Below, in pieces: positions 44,795 to 54,599 of a stretch of 64,000 nt of DNA (its first letter is position 1; each line of letters begins with the position of its first letter). The DNA is from Acinetobacter sp. NIPH 298 (GTDB lineage Bacteria > Pseudomonadota > Gammaproteobacteria > Pseudomonadales > Moraxellaceae), in the NCBI RefSeq assembly GCF_000369505.1, contig NZ_KB850053.1, forward strand, positions 90,943-154,942. The letters run 5' to 3'. The notes under the pieces are model-generated. The model saw nothing but the letters and a program-made list of their open reading frames with translations, did no database searches and was not told the DNA's origin. The translations under genes and the position numbers were made by a program.

Positions 44795-45739
44795 ATGAAA
44801 TTACTATCATTTGTGAAGAACAAAGTTCTTGGTTCTTCGATTGACTATAAAATTCTCCCTCGCAAAGTAAAGTTTGATTGGGAAAAAACGCCTGTAGATT
44901 GGATTCCAAATCAGCCTTTCGCCAGTTATTTTATTAATGAAATTAACAATATCTTACCCGCAGGTGAGTTTTGGTTCTGTCGTTTGTACAATAAAGTCTT
45001 GCCTGAAATTACCGACCCAAAACTGAAAGAAGATGTACAAGCATTTATTCGCCAAGAAGCCATGCATGCAGTTGCACATACCTCGGCAAACAAAGAATAT
45101 CTAAGCCAGCGTAATATAGATATTCAACGTAATCTCGACATTATGGACTTTGTATTTGGCAAAGCTTTAGCGGATAAACCTTTTGGCAAACAAGTCCCAA
45201 AAATACTTGATCATCAATGGGATCTGTTCCGTTTAGGTGTTATCGCTACTGTTGAGCATATGACCTGTGTACTAGGCAAATATGCGTTGTATAACAAACG
45301 CTGGGAAGAGCTTGGTGCTGACCCAGAAATGATTGACTTAATCAAATGGCATGGTTCAGAAGAAATCGAACACCGTACCGTTGCCTTTGATCTCTATCGT
45401 CATCTCGGTGGTGGTTATATCGCTCGTTACTATCTCAGCGTTGCGGTGATTATTGGCGTACTTGGCTTATGGGTGGATGGCGCAGCACACATCATGGGGC
45501 AAGACCCTCGTTTTGCCGATAAGAAACCGAGTCCGTTCAAACCTTGGATTTGGTTAGAATGGTATAGACAGGGACGCAAAGATGATCAAATATTACCAAA
45601 CCCAATTTGGTTAATTTCACAACAAATTGATTACCTCATGCCATGGTATGATCCTGTCAAAGAAGGAAATACCCAAGATGCGGTCAACTATTTAAACAAC
45701 TCTCCTGCTGCGAAACGTGCTTTACAACCAGCTGCTTAA
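44795..45739 (+). CDS. metal-dependent hydrolase-like diiron protein (PF10118 family)
   Basis: A 314-residue protein of the family annotated as predicted metal-dependent hydrolase. Ferritin-like helices carry a carboxylate-histidine set: E88-x2-H91 in RQEAMHAVAH, Glu/His in TVEHMTC, and SEEIEHRTVAFD. Such proteins resemble diiron oxidases, but the substrate is not known. One hydrophobic segment near residues 208-228 (LSVAVIIGVLGLWV) suggests membrane contact. It is a single gene closed by a terminator shared with the TonB-dependent receptor. Confidence 0.85.
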   Translation: MKLLSFVKNKVLGSSIDYKILPRKVKFDWEKTPVDWIPNQPFASYFINEINNILPAGEFWFCRLYNKVLPEITDPKLKEDVQAFIRQEAMHAVAHTSANKEYLSQRNIDIQRNLDIMDFVFGKALADKPFGKQVPKILDHQWDLFRLGVIATVEHMTCVLGKYALYNKRWEELGADPEMIDLIKWHGSEEIEHRTVAFDLYRHLGGGYIARYYLSVAVIIGVLGLWVDGAAHIMGQDPRFADKKPSPFKPWIWLEWYRQGRKDDQILPNPIWLISQQIDYLMPWYDPVKEGNTQDAVNYLNNSPAAKRALQPAA

Positions 45740-45762
45740 ACGGAATTATGCTAAATCAATAC

Positions 45763-45794
45763 AAAAAGCCCCCATCTTAGGATGAGGGCTTTTA
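45763..45794. terminator. bidirectional terminator
   Basis: A stem of AAAAGCCC and CATC pairing with GATG and GGGCTTTT, with one mismatch and a TTAG loop, between converging genes; A-run and T-run on the two sides. Confidence 0.88.
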
Positions 45795-45811
45795 TTTATG
45801 AATAAATGTAA

Positions 45812-47944
45812 TTAGAAGCGATAGCGAATGCCTGCTTCAAATGAACGCTCAGGGCCTACATAAATCCCTTGACGCAAGCTTGCCATATAACGCTTGTCTT
45901 CCAAGTTTTTCACTGCGCCGTAGAATTCAACTTGATCATTGAGTGTATAGCGAGAGGTTAAATCAACGGTTGTATAAGCATCAATTTTCCCAGTAAAGAA
46001 ACCTGATGTATTTTCTACAATTGGTTTGGTATTGAGCTCATCAGTAAACTGCGAACCCATATAGTTCGCGCTAAGCTGGGTACGTAAACCCGCATAGCTA
46101 TAACCGAAACCTAAATTTGCAACCCATTCTGGCGTATATGGTACACGATCGCCATTTCTTGATTTAAGCGTACCATTTTTATTGTATCGATCACCTTTGA
46201 ACTGTGCATCTGCCACCCAAGTAACATTGGCAAATACATCAAAGCCATTTTCCAATTCTACACTGATCGCACTTTCAAGACCTTGATTATAGGTCTTTCC
46301 ACCATTGGTGCTTTGAAAGTCAGAGTTACTGTTTGCTGGAATAATTTGGTTATCAAAGTCCATTCGGAAGGCAGTCAACTCATATTTAAAGATATCCTTC
46401 TGACCTCTTAAACCCAACTCCCAACTGACCGCAGTTTCTGCATCCAATTTTTGATCCTTCATACCACTGAGAGAATCACCATTCAACGCTGGAGAAAAGG
46501 CTTTATAAACACTACCATAAAGCTGTACAGCTGGAATCAATTGGAAGGTCACACCTAGACCAGGCATCACTTCTGTATTAGAGGTCTTAACCGTTTCATT
46601 CTTTCGTTTATCTTCCCGTTGTTGCTCATAGCGTTCGATACGAAGACCCGGTGTCAATGATAATTGATCGGTAATATCTAAACGGTTTTGCGCATATAAC
46701 GCGACACTTTTGGCAGTATCTTTTGTATTCTTACTAACGTTACCTGTACGTGGTGTTGTACGTGTTGCATCGATAGTAATATCATCCATCTTTTCATTCA
46801 TCAAGCGTAGACCAACTTCAGCCTCGCTTGGCATATTGAATAAATCATGTTTTGCCACTAAACGGGTTTCAGCACCAATACGCTCAAAAGCACGGTTATT
46901 GCCGCGCAAATCCCAATTATCTTGACCGCCTTTTCCATTTCCACGTGTTCCTGGGCCATTACGATAATTCCATCGTCCATCCACAGTAATTGGGTTATCT
47001 TGATCGACCTCATAACGCCAGTAATCACGGTTCATTTCACTCCAATACACTAAGGTTTGAAGTTCTGTATCCGCGTTGATGTTCCAACGGTGATTGATGT
47101 CGAATGAGTTACGTTCAGTCAAGAACCAATCATCTGGTGCAGGGTTATTCTTTTTCTTGGCATGATATTCACCCAAGAACTGCCCACGATATGAAATGTT
47201 GGCATCATTTTCATAATGGGTAAATTTAACACCTAACCATTGGTTATCGCCAATCGCGGTACCCGCTTTGATGACTGCATCTTTCATTTCATAGCTCTTG
47301 TCCATGAAACCGTCACTTTTCGCCCAACTTAAAATTGCACCAAAGTTACTATCTTTATTTGGAGAGCTGCCACCCAATTCAACTGTGGTTTTATAGGTAT
47401 CCCAAGAGCCAATCGACAGATCGACCAATGCACCATCTTTAGGTTGCTTGGTACGATAGTTAATGACTCCACCAATATTTGATGGGCCATAACGCAATGC
47501 CGAAGAACCTTTCAGAACTTCAATACTATCCATGCGTTGTACACGCGGATTGTAATAACGGCCATTACCCACAAATAGACCCGGTGCAACAGGTACACCA
47601 TCTTCTAAAATTAAGGTTTTATAATCAGCCGAACTAATACCACGCATACCGATATTGGCAACAACAGCAGACTCTTCTTCAGGTTTGACATAAACACCTG
47701 AAACACGCTTTAAAATATCTTCAGTTGAGGTTGGGATGAATTTTTGGATCTGTTCTTGATCTACAATGACTGCCGCACCCGGTATCTTAGAAACAGCATC
47801 ATCCTGTGAACCGATCACCTGAATGGTAGGCAGAACCATGGTTTTGCTCTCTTGTGCTGTCTCAGCATGCAACATAGGCGCAAAACTACCGAATAACAAA
47901 CCACTCATTACGATTGGATTTTTTAGAAAAAAACGGTTTTTCAT
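45812..47944 (-). CDS. TonB-dependent outer-membrane receptor (FecA-like siderophore/iron receptor)
   Basis: A 710-residue receptor. A signal peptide ends near MLHAETA, followed by a TonB-box region (TMVLPTIQVIG), the plug domain (AAVIVDQEQIQKFIP to NIGGVINYRTKQP, about 50-175) and a 22-strand barrel ending in the aromatic RYRF. The plug and barrel resemble FecA-type iron-citrate receptors. No FecI/FecR pair is nearby, and the N-terminus lacks the extra signalling domain, so it is not a transducer. A Fur-box-like site lies 105 bases upstream, consistent with iron control. The exact ligand is unknown. Confidence 0.9.
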   Translation of the reverse strand: MKNRFFLKNPIVMSGLLFGSFAPMLHAETAQESKTMVLPTIQVIGSQDDAVSKIPGAAVIVDQEQIQKFIPTSTEDILKRVSGVYVKPEEESAVVANIGMRGISSADYKTLILEDGVPVAPGLFVGNGRYYNPRVQRMDSIEVLKGSSALRYGPSNIGGVINYRTKQPKDGALVDLSIGSWDTYKTTVELGGSSPNKDSNFGAILSWAKSDGFMDKSYEMKDAVIKAGTAIGDNQWLGVKFTHYENDANISYRGQFLGEYHAKKKNNPAPDDWFLTERNSFDINHRWNINADTELQTLVYWSEMNRDYWRYEVDQDNPITVDGRWNYRNGPGTRGNGKGGQDNWDLRGNNRAFERIGAETRLVAKHDLFNMPSEAEVGLRLMNEKMDDITIDATRTTPRTGNVSKNTKDTAKSVALYAQNRLDITDQLSLTPGLRIERYEQQREDKRKNETVKTSNTEVMPGLGVTFQLIPAVQLYGSVYKAFSPALNGDSLSGMKDQKLDAETAVSWELGLRGQKDIFKYELTAFRMDFDNQIIPANSNSDFQSTNGGKTYNQGLESAISVELENGFDVFANVTWVADAQFKGDRYNKNGTLKSRNGDRVPYTPEWVANLGFGYSYAGLRTQLSANYMGSQFTDELNTKPIVENTSGFFTGKIDAYTTVDLTSRYTLNDQVEFYGAVKNLEDKRYMASLRQGIYVGPERSFEAGIRYRF

Positions 47945-48351
47945 AGCTTCCCCCGAAGCGGTAAAGAACGGAATATCCTTTCCATCGCTATTTTTCTTTA
48001 GCGACCAGAAACGATCTCAGACAAAAAACAAACAAATGATAGTGCAAACAAGAATGATTATCTATATTTTCTTAAGACATTTGTCATAAAATGGCTTTAA
48101 TTTCATATATATATTTTTAACAATATTAATTTATTAGAATATATATCATCTTTTTTTCTTTTATATTTCAGCATATCATGGAGTTGAAATCATTTTTTTT
48201 AATTCACTTTTCAACCAATTAAATAACCAAAACTTTATCCAACATTTTCATCATTGGCTGACCTAAGCAATATTCCTCCAACTGAACTGACACCAGTCGC
48301 TCTGCCTGAGCGATATACAATCTATCGCTCACATACTGTCATTTATATTTT
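47945..48351. other. intergenic region upstream of the TonB-dependent receptor
   Basis: About 400 bases, extremely AT-rich from 48060 to 48230. It contains the Fur-like site (48049-48063) and a 9-bp inverted repeat TGAGCGATA/TATCGCTCA (48307-48331) just beyond the 3' end of the symporter gene. The latter has no T-run on the minus strand. An open frame crossing the region at 48254-48874 runs antisense to the symporter gene. Confidence 0.5.
48049..48063 (-). promoter_or_regulatory. Fur-box-like site of the TonB-dependent receptor gene
   Basis: On the minus strand AGATAATCATTCTTG matches 10 of 14 fixed positions of the 7-1-7 Fur pattern. Its position upstream of an iron-receptor gene raises its likelihood. 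Confidence 0.5.
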
Positions 48352-49575
48352 TCACTCAGGTGTATGCCGATCAACCACGACACTAATCATCATATCGCCC
48401 TGCACATTTACCACGGTACGTACTGTATCCAATAAACGATCAATAGGCAGTAAAATTGCGATCGCCTCTGCGGGTAGACCAACAGATTGCAACACCATAA
48501 TCATAGTGACCATGCCAGCACTTGGAATCCCAGGCGCACCTAAAGAAGCAACAATCGCCACCAAACAGACAATAATCTGTTGGGTGATGGATAAATCTAA
48601 ACCCATCAGATTGGCAATAAACAATGCTGCCGCTGCTTCGTACAGTGCCGTACCGTCCATGTTTAGTTGCGTACCTAACGGAATAACAAAACCTGCGGTT
48701 TGTGGTCTAACACCAAGATTTTCTTGTGCGCATTTCAAACTAAGCGGCATGGTCGCAGAACTGGAACTGGTTGCAAAAGCGGTCACCAATGCTGCTCTAG
48801 CTCCTTTAAAAAAGGTAATCGGATCCATTCGACCGAATATCCACAACAATAAAGGGAGTACAATAAGACCATGAAAAATGGTGGTTCCTGTGACCACAGC
48901 CGCGAATTCAACTAAACGACTCAATACGGAAAGATCTTCACTGGCGATCAGTTTGGCGAGTAATGCGAAAATGCCGATCGGTGCAAGTTTCATCACCCAA
49001 CCCACCAGCATCATCATCATTTCGAAAAATTGTTGAAAGCTATTCCGCACCAGCGTAAAACGCTCCCCACCTTTAACCAACGCAACACCCAAAAATAATG
49101 CAAATACCACGACCGCCAAAACATTGCCTTCACTAAAGGCTTTAAATGGGTTGATCAGGGTGTTTTGTACAAAATTGGTCAAAAAACTAGAGGGTGTAAG
49201 CGTGTCTGGGGTTTGATGGCTTTGCATCTCGGCTTGGAAGATTTGAATATCAATTCCTTTGCCCACGTCAAAAAGATGTGCACAGCTGATGCCGAGAATC
49301 AGTGCCAAGGTGGTGGTGGTGATCGAACTCAGTGCTGTGATTTTCCAGACGCGGCCAAATTGACCACCTGCTTGTAGATTTGAAACACCGACCACAATTG
49401 AACTAAAGATCAATGGAATCAATAGCATTTTCAACAAACCAATGAAGATGCTACTTAAAATACCGAGCCCATATAAACTATAGTCAACGAATATCGTTTG
49501 TGGGTAAGCATTTAACAAAAAACCAAATGCCACACCGAGCACAGCGGCCAGTAAAATCTGTGTATTTAAATTCAT
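48352..49575 (-). CDS. dicarboxylate/amino-acid:cation symporter (DAACS family)
   Basis: A 407-residue secondary transporter of the GltP/DctA/SstT family. The hairpin-1 serine motif (TAFATSSSSATMPLS), the NMDGTALY motif of helix 7 and hairpin-2 GAPGIPSAG are all present, so the substrate and sodium sites look intact. Likely substrates are glutamate, aspartate or C4-dicarboxylates; the sequence does not decide. It begins near residue 1 with a membrane helix, as in the family. It is a single gene on the minus strand. Confidence 0.92.
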   Translation of the reverse strand: MNLNTQILLAAVLGVAFGFLLNAYPQTIFVDYSLYGLGILSSIFIGLLKMLLIPLIFSSIVVGVSNLQAGGQFGRVWKITALSSITTTTLALILGISCAHLFDVGKGIDIQIFQAEMQSHQTPDTLTPSSFLTNFVQNTLINPFKAFSEGNVLAVVVFALFLGVALVKGGERFTLVRNSFQQFFEMMMMLVGWVMKLAPIGIFALLAKLIASEDLSVLSRLVEFAAVVTGTTIFHGLIVLPLLLWIFGRMDPITFFKGARAALVTAFATSSSSATMPLSLKCAQENLGVRPQTAGFVIPLGTQLNMDGTALYEAAAALFIANLMGLDLSITQQIIVCLVAIVASLGAPGIPSAGMVTMIMVLQSVGLPAEAIAILLPIDRLLDTVRTVVNVQGDMMISVVVDRHTPE

Positions 49576-49661
49576 TATGCTTGATAAAGTTTTTTAACTT
49601 ATTGCTACTATGGCATGCTCATGTTGAAGAATCGAGCAATTTTTTGTCACATCTATATCAT

Positions 49662-49685
49662 AAAAAAGCCATCAGAATGATGGCC
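49662..49685 (-). terminator. terminator of tesB
   Basis: A 7-bp stem GCCATCA / TGATGGC with a 3-base loop. On the minus strand six T follow. It lies 19 bases beyond the tesB stop codon. Confidence 0.88.
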
Positions 49686-49703
49686 TTAGTATAAATTTAT
49701 TTG

Positions 49704-50576
49704 TTATTGGGTTTCGATTTCTCTGAGCCGAATCAAACCTTCTTGAACCGTACTACATACCAACTGACCATCTTGCCACATCCGACCAAAATTGAGCCCG
49801 CGAGAACTCGCACTAATGGTCGCTTCCATTTCATAGAGCATCCATTCATCTGCACGCAATGGGCGATGGAAATAAATCGTATGATCAATACTGGCACACT
49901 GTAGATTTGGAGAAATCCACGACAAACCGTGTGGACGCAATGCTGTGGTCATCAAAGTGAAATCTGAATAAAATGCCACGATCGCTTGATGCAATGAGAT
50001 TTCATCCAAATTTTTAGCAATATCACCATGGGTTCGAATGTAATGTGCATAAAACGGTGCTTCAGGTTGCGGCTGAAAAGGGTTGACTGGCTGAACTGGG
50101 CGAATTTCCACATGACGTTCACGCATAAAACTGGCACGAACATTTTCAGGGACAAAATTAATCATCGCTTCTTTCAGTTCATTTTCTGATTTCAAACTTT
50201 CAGGTGCAGGATATTCGGGCTCTTTATGTTGATAATTTAAGCCTTCTTCAGGATTGGCAAAAGAAACCATTGCCGAAAAAATAGTACGCCCATGTTGAAT
50301 CGCCCGCACTTGACGACTGGCAAAGCTTTTCCCATCTCGAAGCGAATCTACTTCATAAATAATCGGAGCATCAACATCCCCACCATAAAGGAAATATGCA
50401 TGTAACGAATGCGCAGGACGATCTGTGGTATATGACGCTGCTCTTAATGCTTGCCCAAGCACTTGTCCACCAAATACACGTTTGCCAACCAAGTTGCGAC
50501 TATTGCCCCGAAAGATATTGGCTTCCAGTCTTTCTAGCGTCAAAAGCTCAACGAGTTCTTGCGTTAAAGCATTCAT
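49704..50576 (-). CDS. tesB: acyl-CoA thioesterase II
   Basis: A 290-residue double-hotdog thioesterase that hydrolyses medium- and long-chain acyl-CoA. The N-terminal hotdog has GKRVFGGQVLGQAL and SLHAYFLYGGD; the C-terminal hotdog has CASIDHTIYFHRP, whose Asp is the expected active-site residue, and SRGLNFGRMW. Length matches E. coli TesB (286). It is transcribed away from plsB. Confidence 0.94.
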   Translation of the reverse strand: MNALTQELVELLTLERLEANIFRGNSRNLVGKRVFGGQVLGQALRAASYTTDRPAHSLHAYFLYGGDVDAPIIYEVDSLRDGKSFASRQVRAIQHGRTIFSAMVSFANPEEGLNYQHKEPEYPAPESLKSENELKEAMINFVPENVRASFMRERHVEIRPVQPVNPFQPQPEAPFYAHYIRTHGDIAKNLDEISLHQAIVAFYSDFTLMTTALRPHGLSWISPNLQCASIDHTIYFHRPLRADEWMLYEMEATISASSRGLNFGRMWQDGQLVCSTVQEGLIRLREIETQ

Positions 50577-50890
50577 GTAATCACCTTTTTACAACAATGG
50601 GGGAGAAATAACGAGGGCCATAGCAAAGCAGTATTTTGCTTGAAACCTAAGGCGGAGCAAGAATAATCATCTTAATCGAGATGAGTCGATTAATATAGAT
50701 TGTAGCCAAGATAAAATGATTTACCCATCGCATTATTCTATTTATACCTGCTAAAAATACGATTTTTAACGATAAAATCTACCAAATACGCTATATTTTG
50801 TCAGAAAATAGCATACCGTTTTATGTCAGAATACAGCAGAATGTCGTGTTCATCATGACTTGATGTTAGGGTTATATTTAGGAGTTCGTA
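50577..50890. other. divergent intergenic region between tesB and plsB
   Basis: About 310 bases. It contains a 25-base-spaced direct repeat near plsB (listed separately) and the plsB ribosome site AGGAG (50880-50884). Neither promoter is obvious. No gene is seen. Confidence 0.5.
50800..50838 (+). repeat. direct repeat upstream of plsB
   Basis: GTCAGAAAATAGCA (50800-50813) and GTCAGAATACAGCA (50825-50838), 12 of 14 identical, with a 25-base period. They are 53-91 bases before the plsB start codon and may be binding sites of a lipid-responsive regulator. Confidence 0.5.
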
Positions 50891-53446
50891 ATGTCCAAGA
50901 CAGGATTTGGTCAAATGTATCGTCAACTTTCGAGTAAGTTACTTGACCTTGTGGTAACCCCGCACGTTCTTGGTGAAGTTCCTGTAGAATCCACCACAAC
51001 AGAACAAAGCCCAGCCGATCCAAATAAAGTCGTATGCTATGTATTACAAAACTATTCGCATAGTAATGCGCTGGTGGTCGATGGTGAGACGCGTCGCCTT
51101 AAGCTAAAACCTGCGCTAGATCCTTTAAGTTTTGGCAACTATCAAGAAAAAAATTCAGTCCTTTTTTTACATCAGAACGATAATATTTTTTTCAACACTC
51201 AAACTTATCCTCCACGCTTATTACAACTGATCGAAGCCCTTGAACAAAATCCTGACATTGAAGTTCAATTGATTCCTGTGACCGTACTTTGGGGACGATC
51301 ACCAGATAAAGAAGATTCTTGGTTCAAATTATTATTTTCAGATACTTGGGCAACACCGAGTACAGTCAAGCAATTGGTCAATATCGGCTTACATGGCCGC
51401 CAATCCTACTTAGAGTTCCATGAACCCCAATGTTTACGTGAATTGGTCGACTATGCCAAAACACAGCATCCAAATATTTCTCCTGCAACGTATATTGCAA
51501 GCTCACTCGATACTTATTTAGATCAACAGCGTGAAGTGGTACTCGGCCCTGATTTATCCGATCGCCGCAATGTCATGCAGTCCGTAGTCAAAGCACCAGA
51601 TGTGCAAGATGCGATTCGCCGTGAAAGTATCCATCATAAAATCAGTATGCTAGAAGCTGAACGTCGCGCCATTGGTTATGTCAATGAAATCGTTTCGGAC
51701 TATTCAGCATCAGCTGTGCGTTTTGCCGATATGGCGCTGACACGTTTATGGACGCAACTCTATGACGGCGTTGAAGTACATAACTTTAGTACCGTGCGTG
51801 AACTGGCAAAAGATTATGAAATTATCTATACCCCATGTCATCGTAGCCATATCGACTATTTATTATTGTCCTATGTGATTTATAAACGCGGCTTGATGAT
51901 TCCATATATCGCTGCGGGTGATAATTTAAATATGCCGTTTGTGGGGCAGTTATTACGTGGTGGTGGCGCATTCTTTATTCGCCGCTCTTTTCGTGGCAAT
52001 GCACTTTACACATCTGTATTTAAAGAATATTTATATAGCATTTTATCTCGTAACACACCGATCGAATACTTTATCGAAGGCGGACGTTCACGTACAGGAC
52101 GTTTACTTCCACCTAAAACAGGCATGTTGGCAATGACCATTCAAGGTCACCTTCGTGGACCTGCCAAACCGATCGTATTTTTACCTACTTATATTGGCTA
52201 TGAGCGCTTGATGGAAGGTGCGACCTACGTTGGTGAAATGCAAGGTAAGCCGAAAGAGGCTGAATCTATTTTTGGTATCTTAAAAACCTTACGTAAAATT
52301 GAAAGAATCTTCGGTAAAGTTCACGTCAACTTCGGTGAACCTGTTTTCTTGGATGATATTTTAAAACAGCATCAAGCAGACAATGCTCACGTCGAAAAAA
52401 ATGATGCGCCTATTTCAGCCGAAATCTCCAATGTGGTTGCAAGCTCTGCCAATCTGATTTTAGAAAACATTAACCGTGCTGTGGTTGTTAACCCTGTTTC
52501 ATTGCTTTCTTTGGTGTTATTGGCGACACCAAAACATACGCTGGACGAGGAAATCTGTATAAAACAGCTCGATATCTACCGAGACCTCGTCACTCAACAG
52601 CCGTATGATGAACGTACCCAAGTAACATCATTATCAGGTAAAGAAATCATTGCTTATGGTTTAAAACTTAAACTGATCAAACGTGTTCAGCATGTCTTGG
52701 GCGATATTATTGCAATTGAAGATAATCAAGCGGTATTGCTCACCTATTTCCGTAATAATATTTTGCATGCCTTTGTATTGCCGTCTTTGGTTGCGTCATT
52801 GGTTGAGCATAACGGTAAGATTAATAAAGCAGATCTCAGTAATGTAATTCGTACCTTGTATCCGTTCTTAAAAGCCGAGCTGTTTATGAAATGGCAACCT
52901 TCTGAACTACAGCAACATATTGATAGTTATATCGATGCGCTGGTTCAGCTGGGTCTGATTTTCCAAGATCATGATGACAATTTGTTTAGCCCAACACCAA
53001 ATAGTGAAGAGCATCAAAAGCTTTTAACTTTGGCGATGCCAGTGAAACAAAGTTTAGAACGCTACTACATGACACTTGCGCTGATTACGCAACGCGGTTC
53101 TGGCAATATTTCGACCAAGCAAGTTGAAGAATTGAGTCATTTATTAGGTCAGCGTTTATCTGTACTTTATGAGTTCAACTCACCAGAATTCTTTGATAAA
53201 TCCCTCTTTCAGAGTTTTATCAAGGTACTGACTCAGCAAAACTATATTCGCAATAATGAACAAGGTTTCATTGAATATGATGATAACTTCAGTGAGATGG
53301 CGGCAGGTGCACGACTTGTGTTAGATGAAACCACCTTACAAATGCTGCAACACATCACTACATTCAGTGATGAAGAACTTGCAACTGCTTTAGAGGCAAT
53401 GGCATCACAACAAGCCAAACGTCGCCTCAAACGCAAAAAGGCTTAA
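50891..53446 (+). CDS. plsB: glycerol-3-phosphate 1-O-acyltransferase
   Basis: An 851-residue membrane-associated enzyme catalysing the first step of phospholipid synthesis from acyl-CoA or acyl-ACP. The acyltransferase blocks are visible: HRSHID (H317 to D322, the HX4D motif), GGAFFIRRSF, EYFIEGGRSRTGR and VFLPTYIGYERL. It is somewhat longer than E. coli PlsB (807). The C-terminus is basic (KRRLKRKKA). It is a single gene closed by a strong terminator. Confidence 0.97.
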   Translation: MSKTGFGQMYRQLSSKLLDLVVTPHVLGEVPVESTTTEQSPADPNKVVCYVLQNYSHSNALVVDGETRRLKLKPALDPLSFGNYQEKNSVLFLHQNDNIFFNTQTYPPRLLQLIEALEQNPDIEVQLIPVTVLWGRSPDKEDSWFKLLFSDTWATPSTVKQLVNIGLHGRQSYLEFHEPQCLRELVDYAKTQHPNISPATYIASSLDTYLDQQREVVLGPDLSDRRNVMQSVVKAPDVQDAIRRESIHHKISMLEAERRAIGYVNEIVSDYSASAVRFADMALTRLWTQLYDGVEVHNFSTVRELAKDYEIIYTPCHRSHIDYLLLSYVIYKRGLMIPYIAAGDNLNMPFVGQLLRGGGAFFIRRSFRGNALYTSVFKEYLYSILSRNTPIEYFIEGGRSRTGRLLPPKTGMLAMTIQGHLRGPAKPIVFLPTYIGYERLMEGATYVGEMQGKPKEAESIFGILKTLRKIERIFGKVHVNFGEPVFLDDILKQHQADNAHVEKNDAPISAEISNVVASSANLILENINRAVVVNPVSLLSLVLLATPKHTLDEEICIKQLDIYRDLVTQQPYDERTQVTSLSGKEIIAYGLKLKLIKRVQHVLGDIIAIEDNQAVLLTYFRNNILHAFVLPSLVASLVEHNGKINKADLSNVIRTLYPFLKAELFMKWQPSELQQHIDSYIDALVQLGLIFQDHDDNLFSPTPNSEEHQKLLTLAMPVKQSLERYYMTLALITQRGSGNISTKQVEELSHLLGQRLSVLYEFNSPEFFDKSLFQSFIKVLTQQNYIRNNEQGFIEYDDNFSEMAAGARLVLDETTLQMLQHITTFSDEELATALEAMASQQAKRRLKRKKA

Positions 53447-53453
53447 CAGCAAA

Positions 53454-53487
53454 AACAATAACGGCAACTTCGGTTGCCGTTATTGTT
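53454..53487. terminator. terminator of plsB, 15-bp stem with UUCG tetraloop
   Basis: A perfect 15-bp inverted repeat starting AACAATAACGGCAAC closes on TTCG. It ends 4 bases before the stop of the converging gene, so it probably serves both. Confidence 0.9.
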
Positions 53488-53490
53488 TAT

Positions 53491-54471
53491 CTATCTTCGA
53501 CATTCGATATATTTGGGTTCATCCAAACACCTTAAACGTTTGATTAGTTCAACAAAATAAGCATCATAGTAACCAGATGCCACATAGCGATTACGAATTC
53601 GCATCACCAAAGCGTCATAACCTTGTTTTTCATGAGCTGAAATGTCCGCCCAATAATATGCAGGCAATTGATTTTCCCATTGAATTGCTTGTGCAGCCAA
53701 CACATGGCTATTTTTGACAAACCAAGTTCGAATATTCTGACCAAAACCCGCTGGATATCCCTGAGGGCGGATCACAATATTGACAGCAAAATAAGCTAAT
53801 GGGAAATTGACTACTTGAGTCGCTTCACCAAATTCCTTCTTGAGGTTATATGGCAACACGCCATAAGCTGGCGCACCCAAGATATCAATTTTCTTTTGCT
53901 TGAATAGGTCTATGGCATTGGCAAAATCCACATAAACAGGTTTTGCACCCACACTTTGTGCTAAAGCCAGTTGCGGTGGATTATCCACCAAAATCCCAAT
54001 AGTCTTATTTTTTAGTTGTGAGACTTTTTGGATCTTTTGGGTATTCATGATCATATAGACTGTACCCACTGGAATCATGCCAACCACTTCATACTCGGAA
54101 CCAATCATACGTTTTTCGACGTTCGGATTGGTAAACAGCTGTAAAAACACACGTGCTGTACGATTATTTGGAATGAGACCAATACCACTGGTGCTACCCA
54201 TAAATTGATTATAACGATAGGTATTAAAATTCGATGCGACCAAACCCGAACATTCTTTTTGATCAAATGCATGGATCGCCTCGTTTTCATTTTTGAAAGT
54301 TTTAAATTTCAATTGGACTTGGCTATTTTGCGCATGTAATCGAATATCATGTAAACGGCGACTAATATCCCCCTGTGTACTCAAAGGATCAAACACACAC
54401 CATACCTTTTCACTCGCCCAACTCATTGTCGTCATTAAGCCAAGTAACATCGAGCAAATTATTTTTTTCAT
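53491..54471 (-). CDS. AdeT1/2-like putative solute-binding protein
   Basis: A 326-residue exported protein with a cleavable signal peptide (SWASEK) and a two-lobed binding-protein body. Conserved elements include WCVFDPLSTQGD, KECSGLVASNFNTYRYN, GTVYMIMNTQKI and NKTIGILVDNPPQLALAQSVGAK, seen in part as GILVDNPPQLALAQS. The pattern resembles the AdeT family of Acinetobacter, named for a supposed RND efflux link, but the sequence has no transmembrane segment beyond the signal and looks like a periplasmic TRAP/DctP-type receptor. The TRAP cluster at 14219-18358 lacks such a protein, so partnership is conceivable. It is a single gene. Confidence 0.75.
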   Translation of the reverse strand: MKKIICSMLLGLMTTMSWASEKVWCVFDPLSTQGDISRRLHDIRLHAQNSQVQLKFKTFKNENEAIHAFDQKECSGLVASNFNTYRYNQFMGSTSGIGLIPNNRTARVFLQLFTNPNVEKRMIGSEYEVVGMIPVGTVYMIMNTQKIQKVSQLKNKTIGILVDNPPQLALAQSVGAKPVYVDFANAIDLFKQKKIDILGAPAYGVLPYNLKKEFGEATQVVNFPLAYFAVNIVIRPQGYPAGFGQNIRTWFVKNSHVLAAQAIQWENQLPAYYWADISAHEKQGYDALVMRIRNRYVASGYYDAYFVELIKRLRCLDEPKYIECRR

Positions 54472-54599
54472 ATATACCCCTTAATGTCTTAGCGCAATCC
54501 ATGTACACATATCGGCTTCAATGAGCCCTGTACTCACAGATATTAAAAATCAAGAATCCCACCCAAAAAGAACAACTACGTCACATTTTAATCAAAATT

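Noticed and set aside
48307..48331. Inverted repeat TGAGCGATA/TATCGCTCA as terminator of the symporter gene
   Set aside because: No T-run follows on the minus strand, so I list it only as part of the intergenic region.
48254..48874. 206-codon plus-strand frame overlapping the symporter gene
   Set aside because: Mostly antisense to the DAACS gene, whose motifs are unambiguous; no ribosome site.
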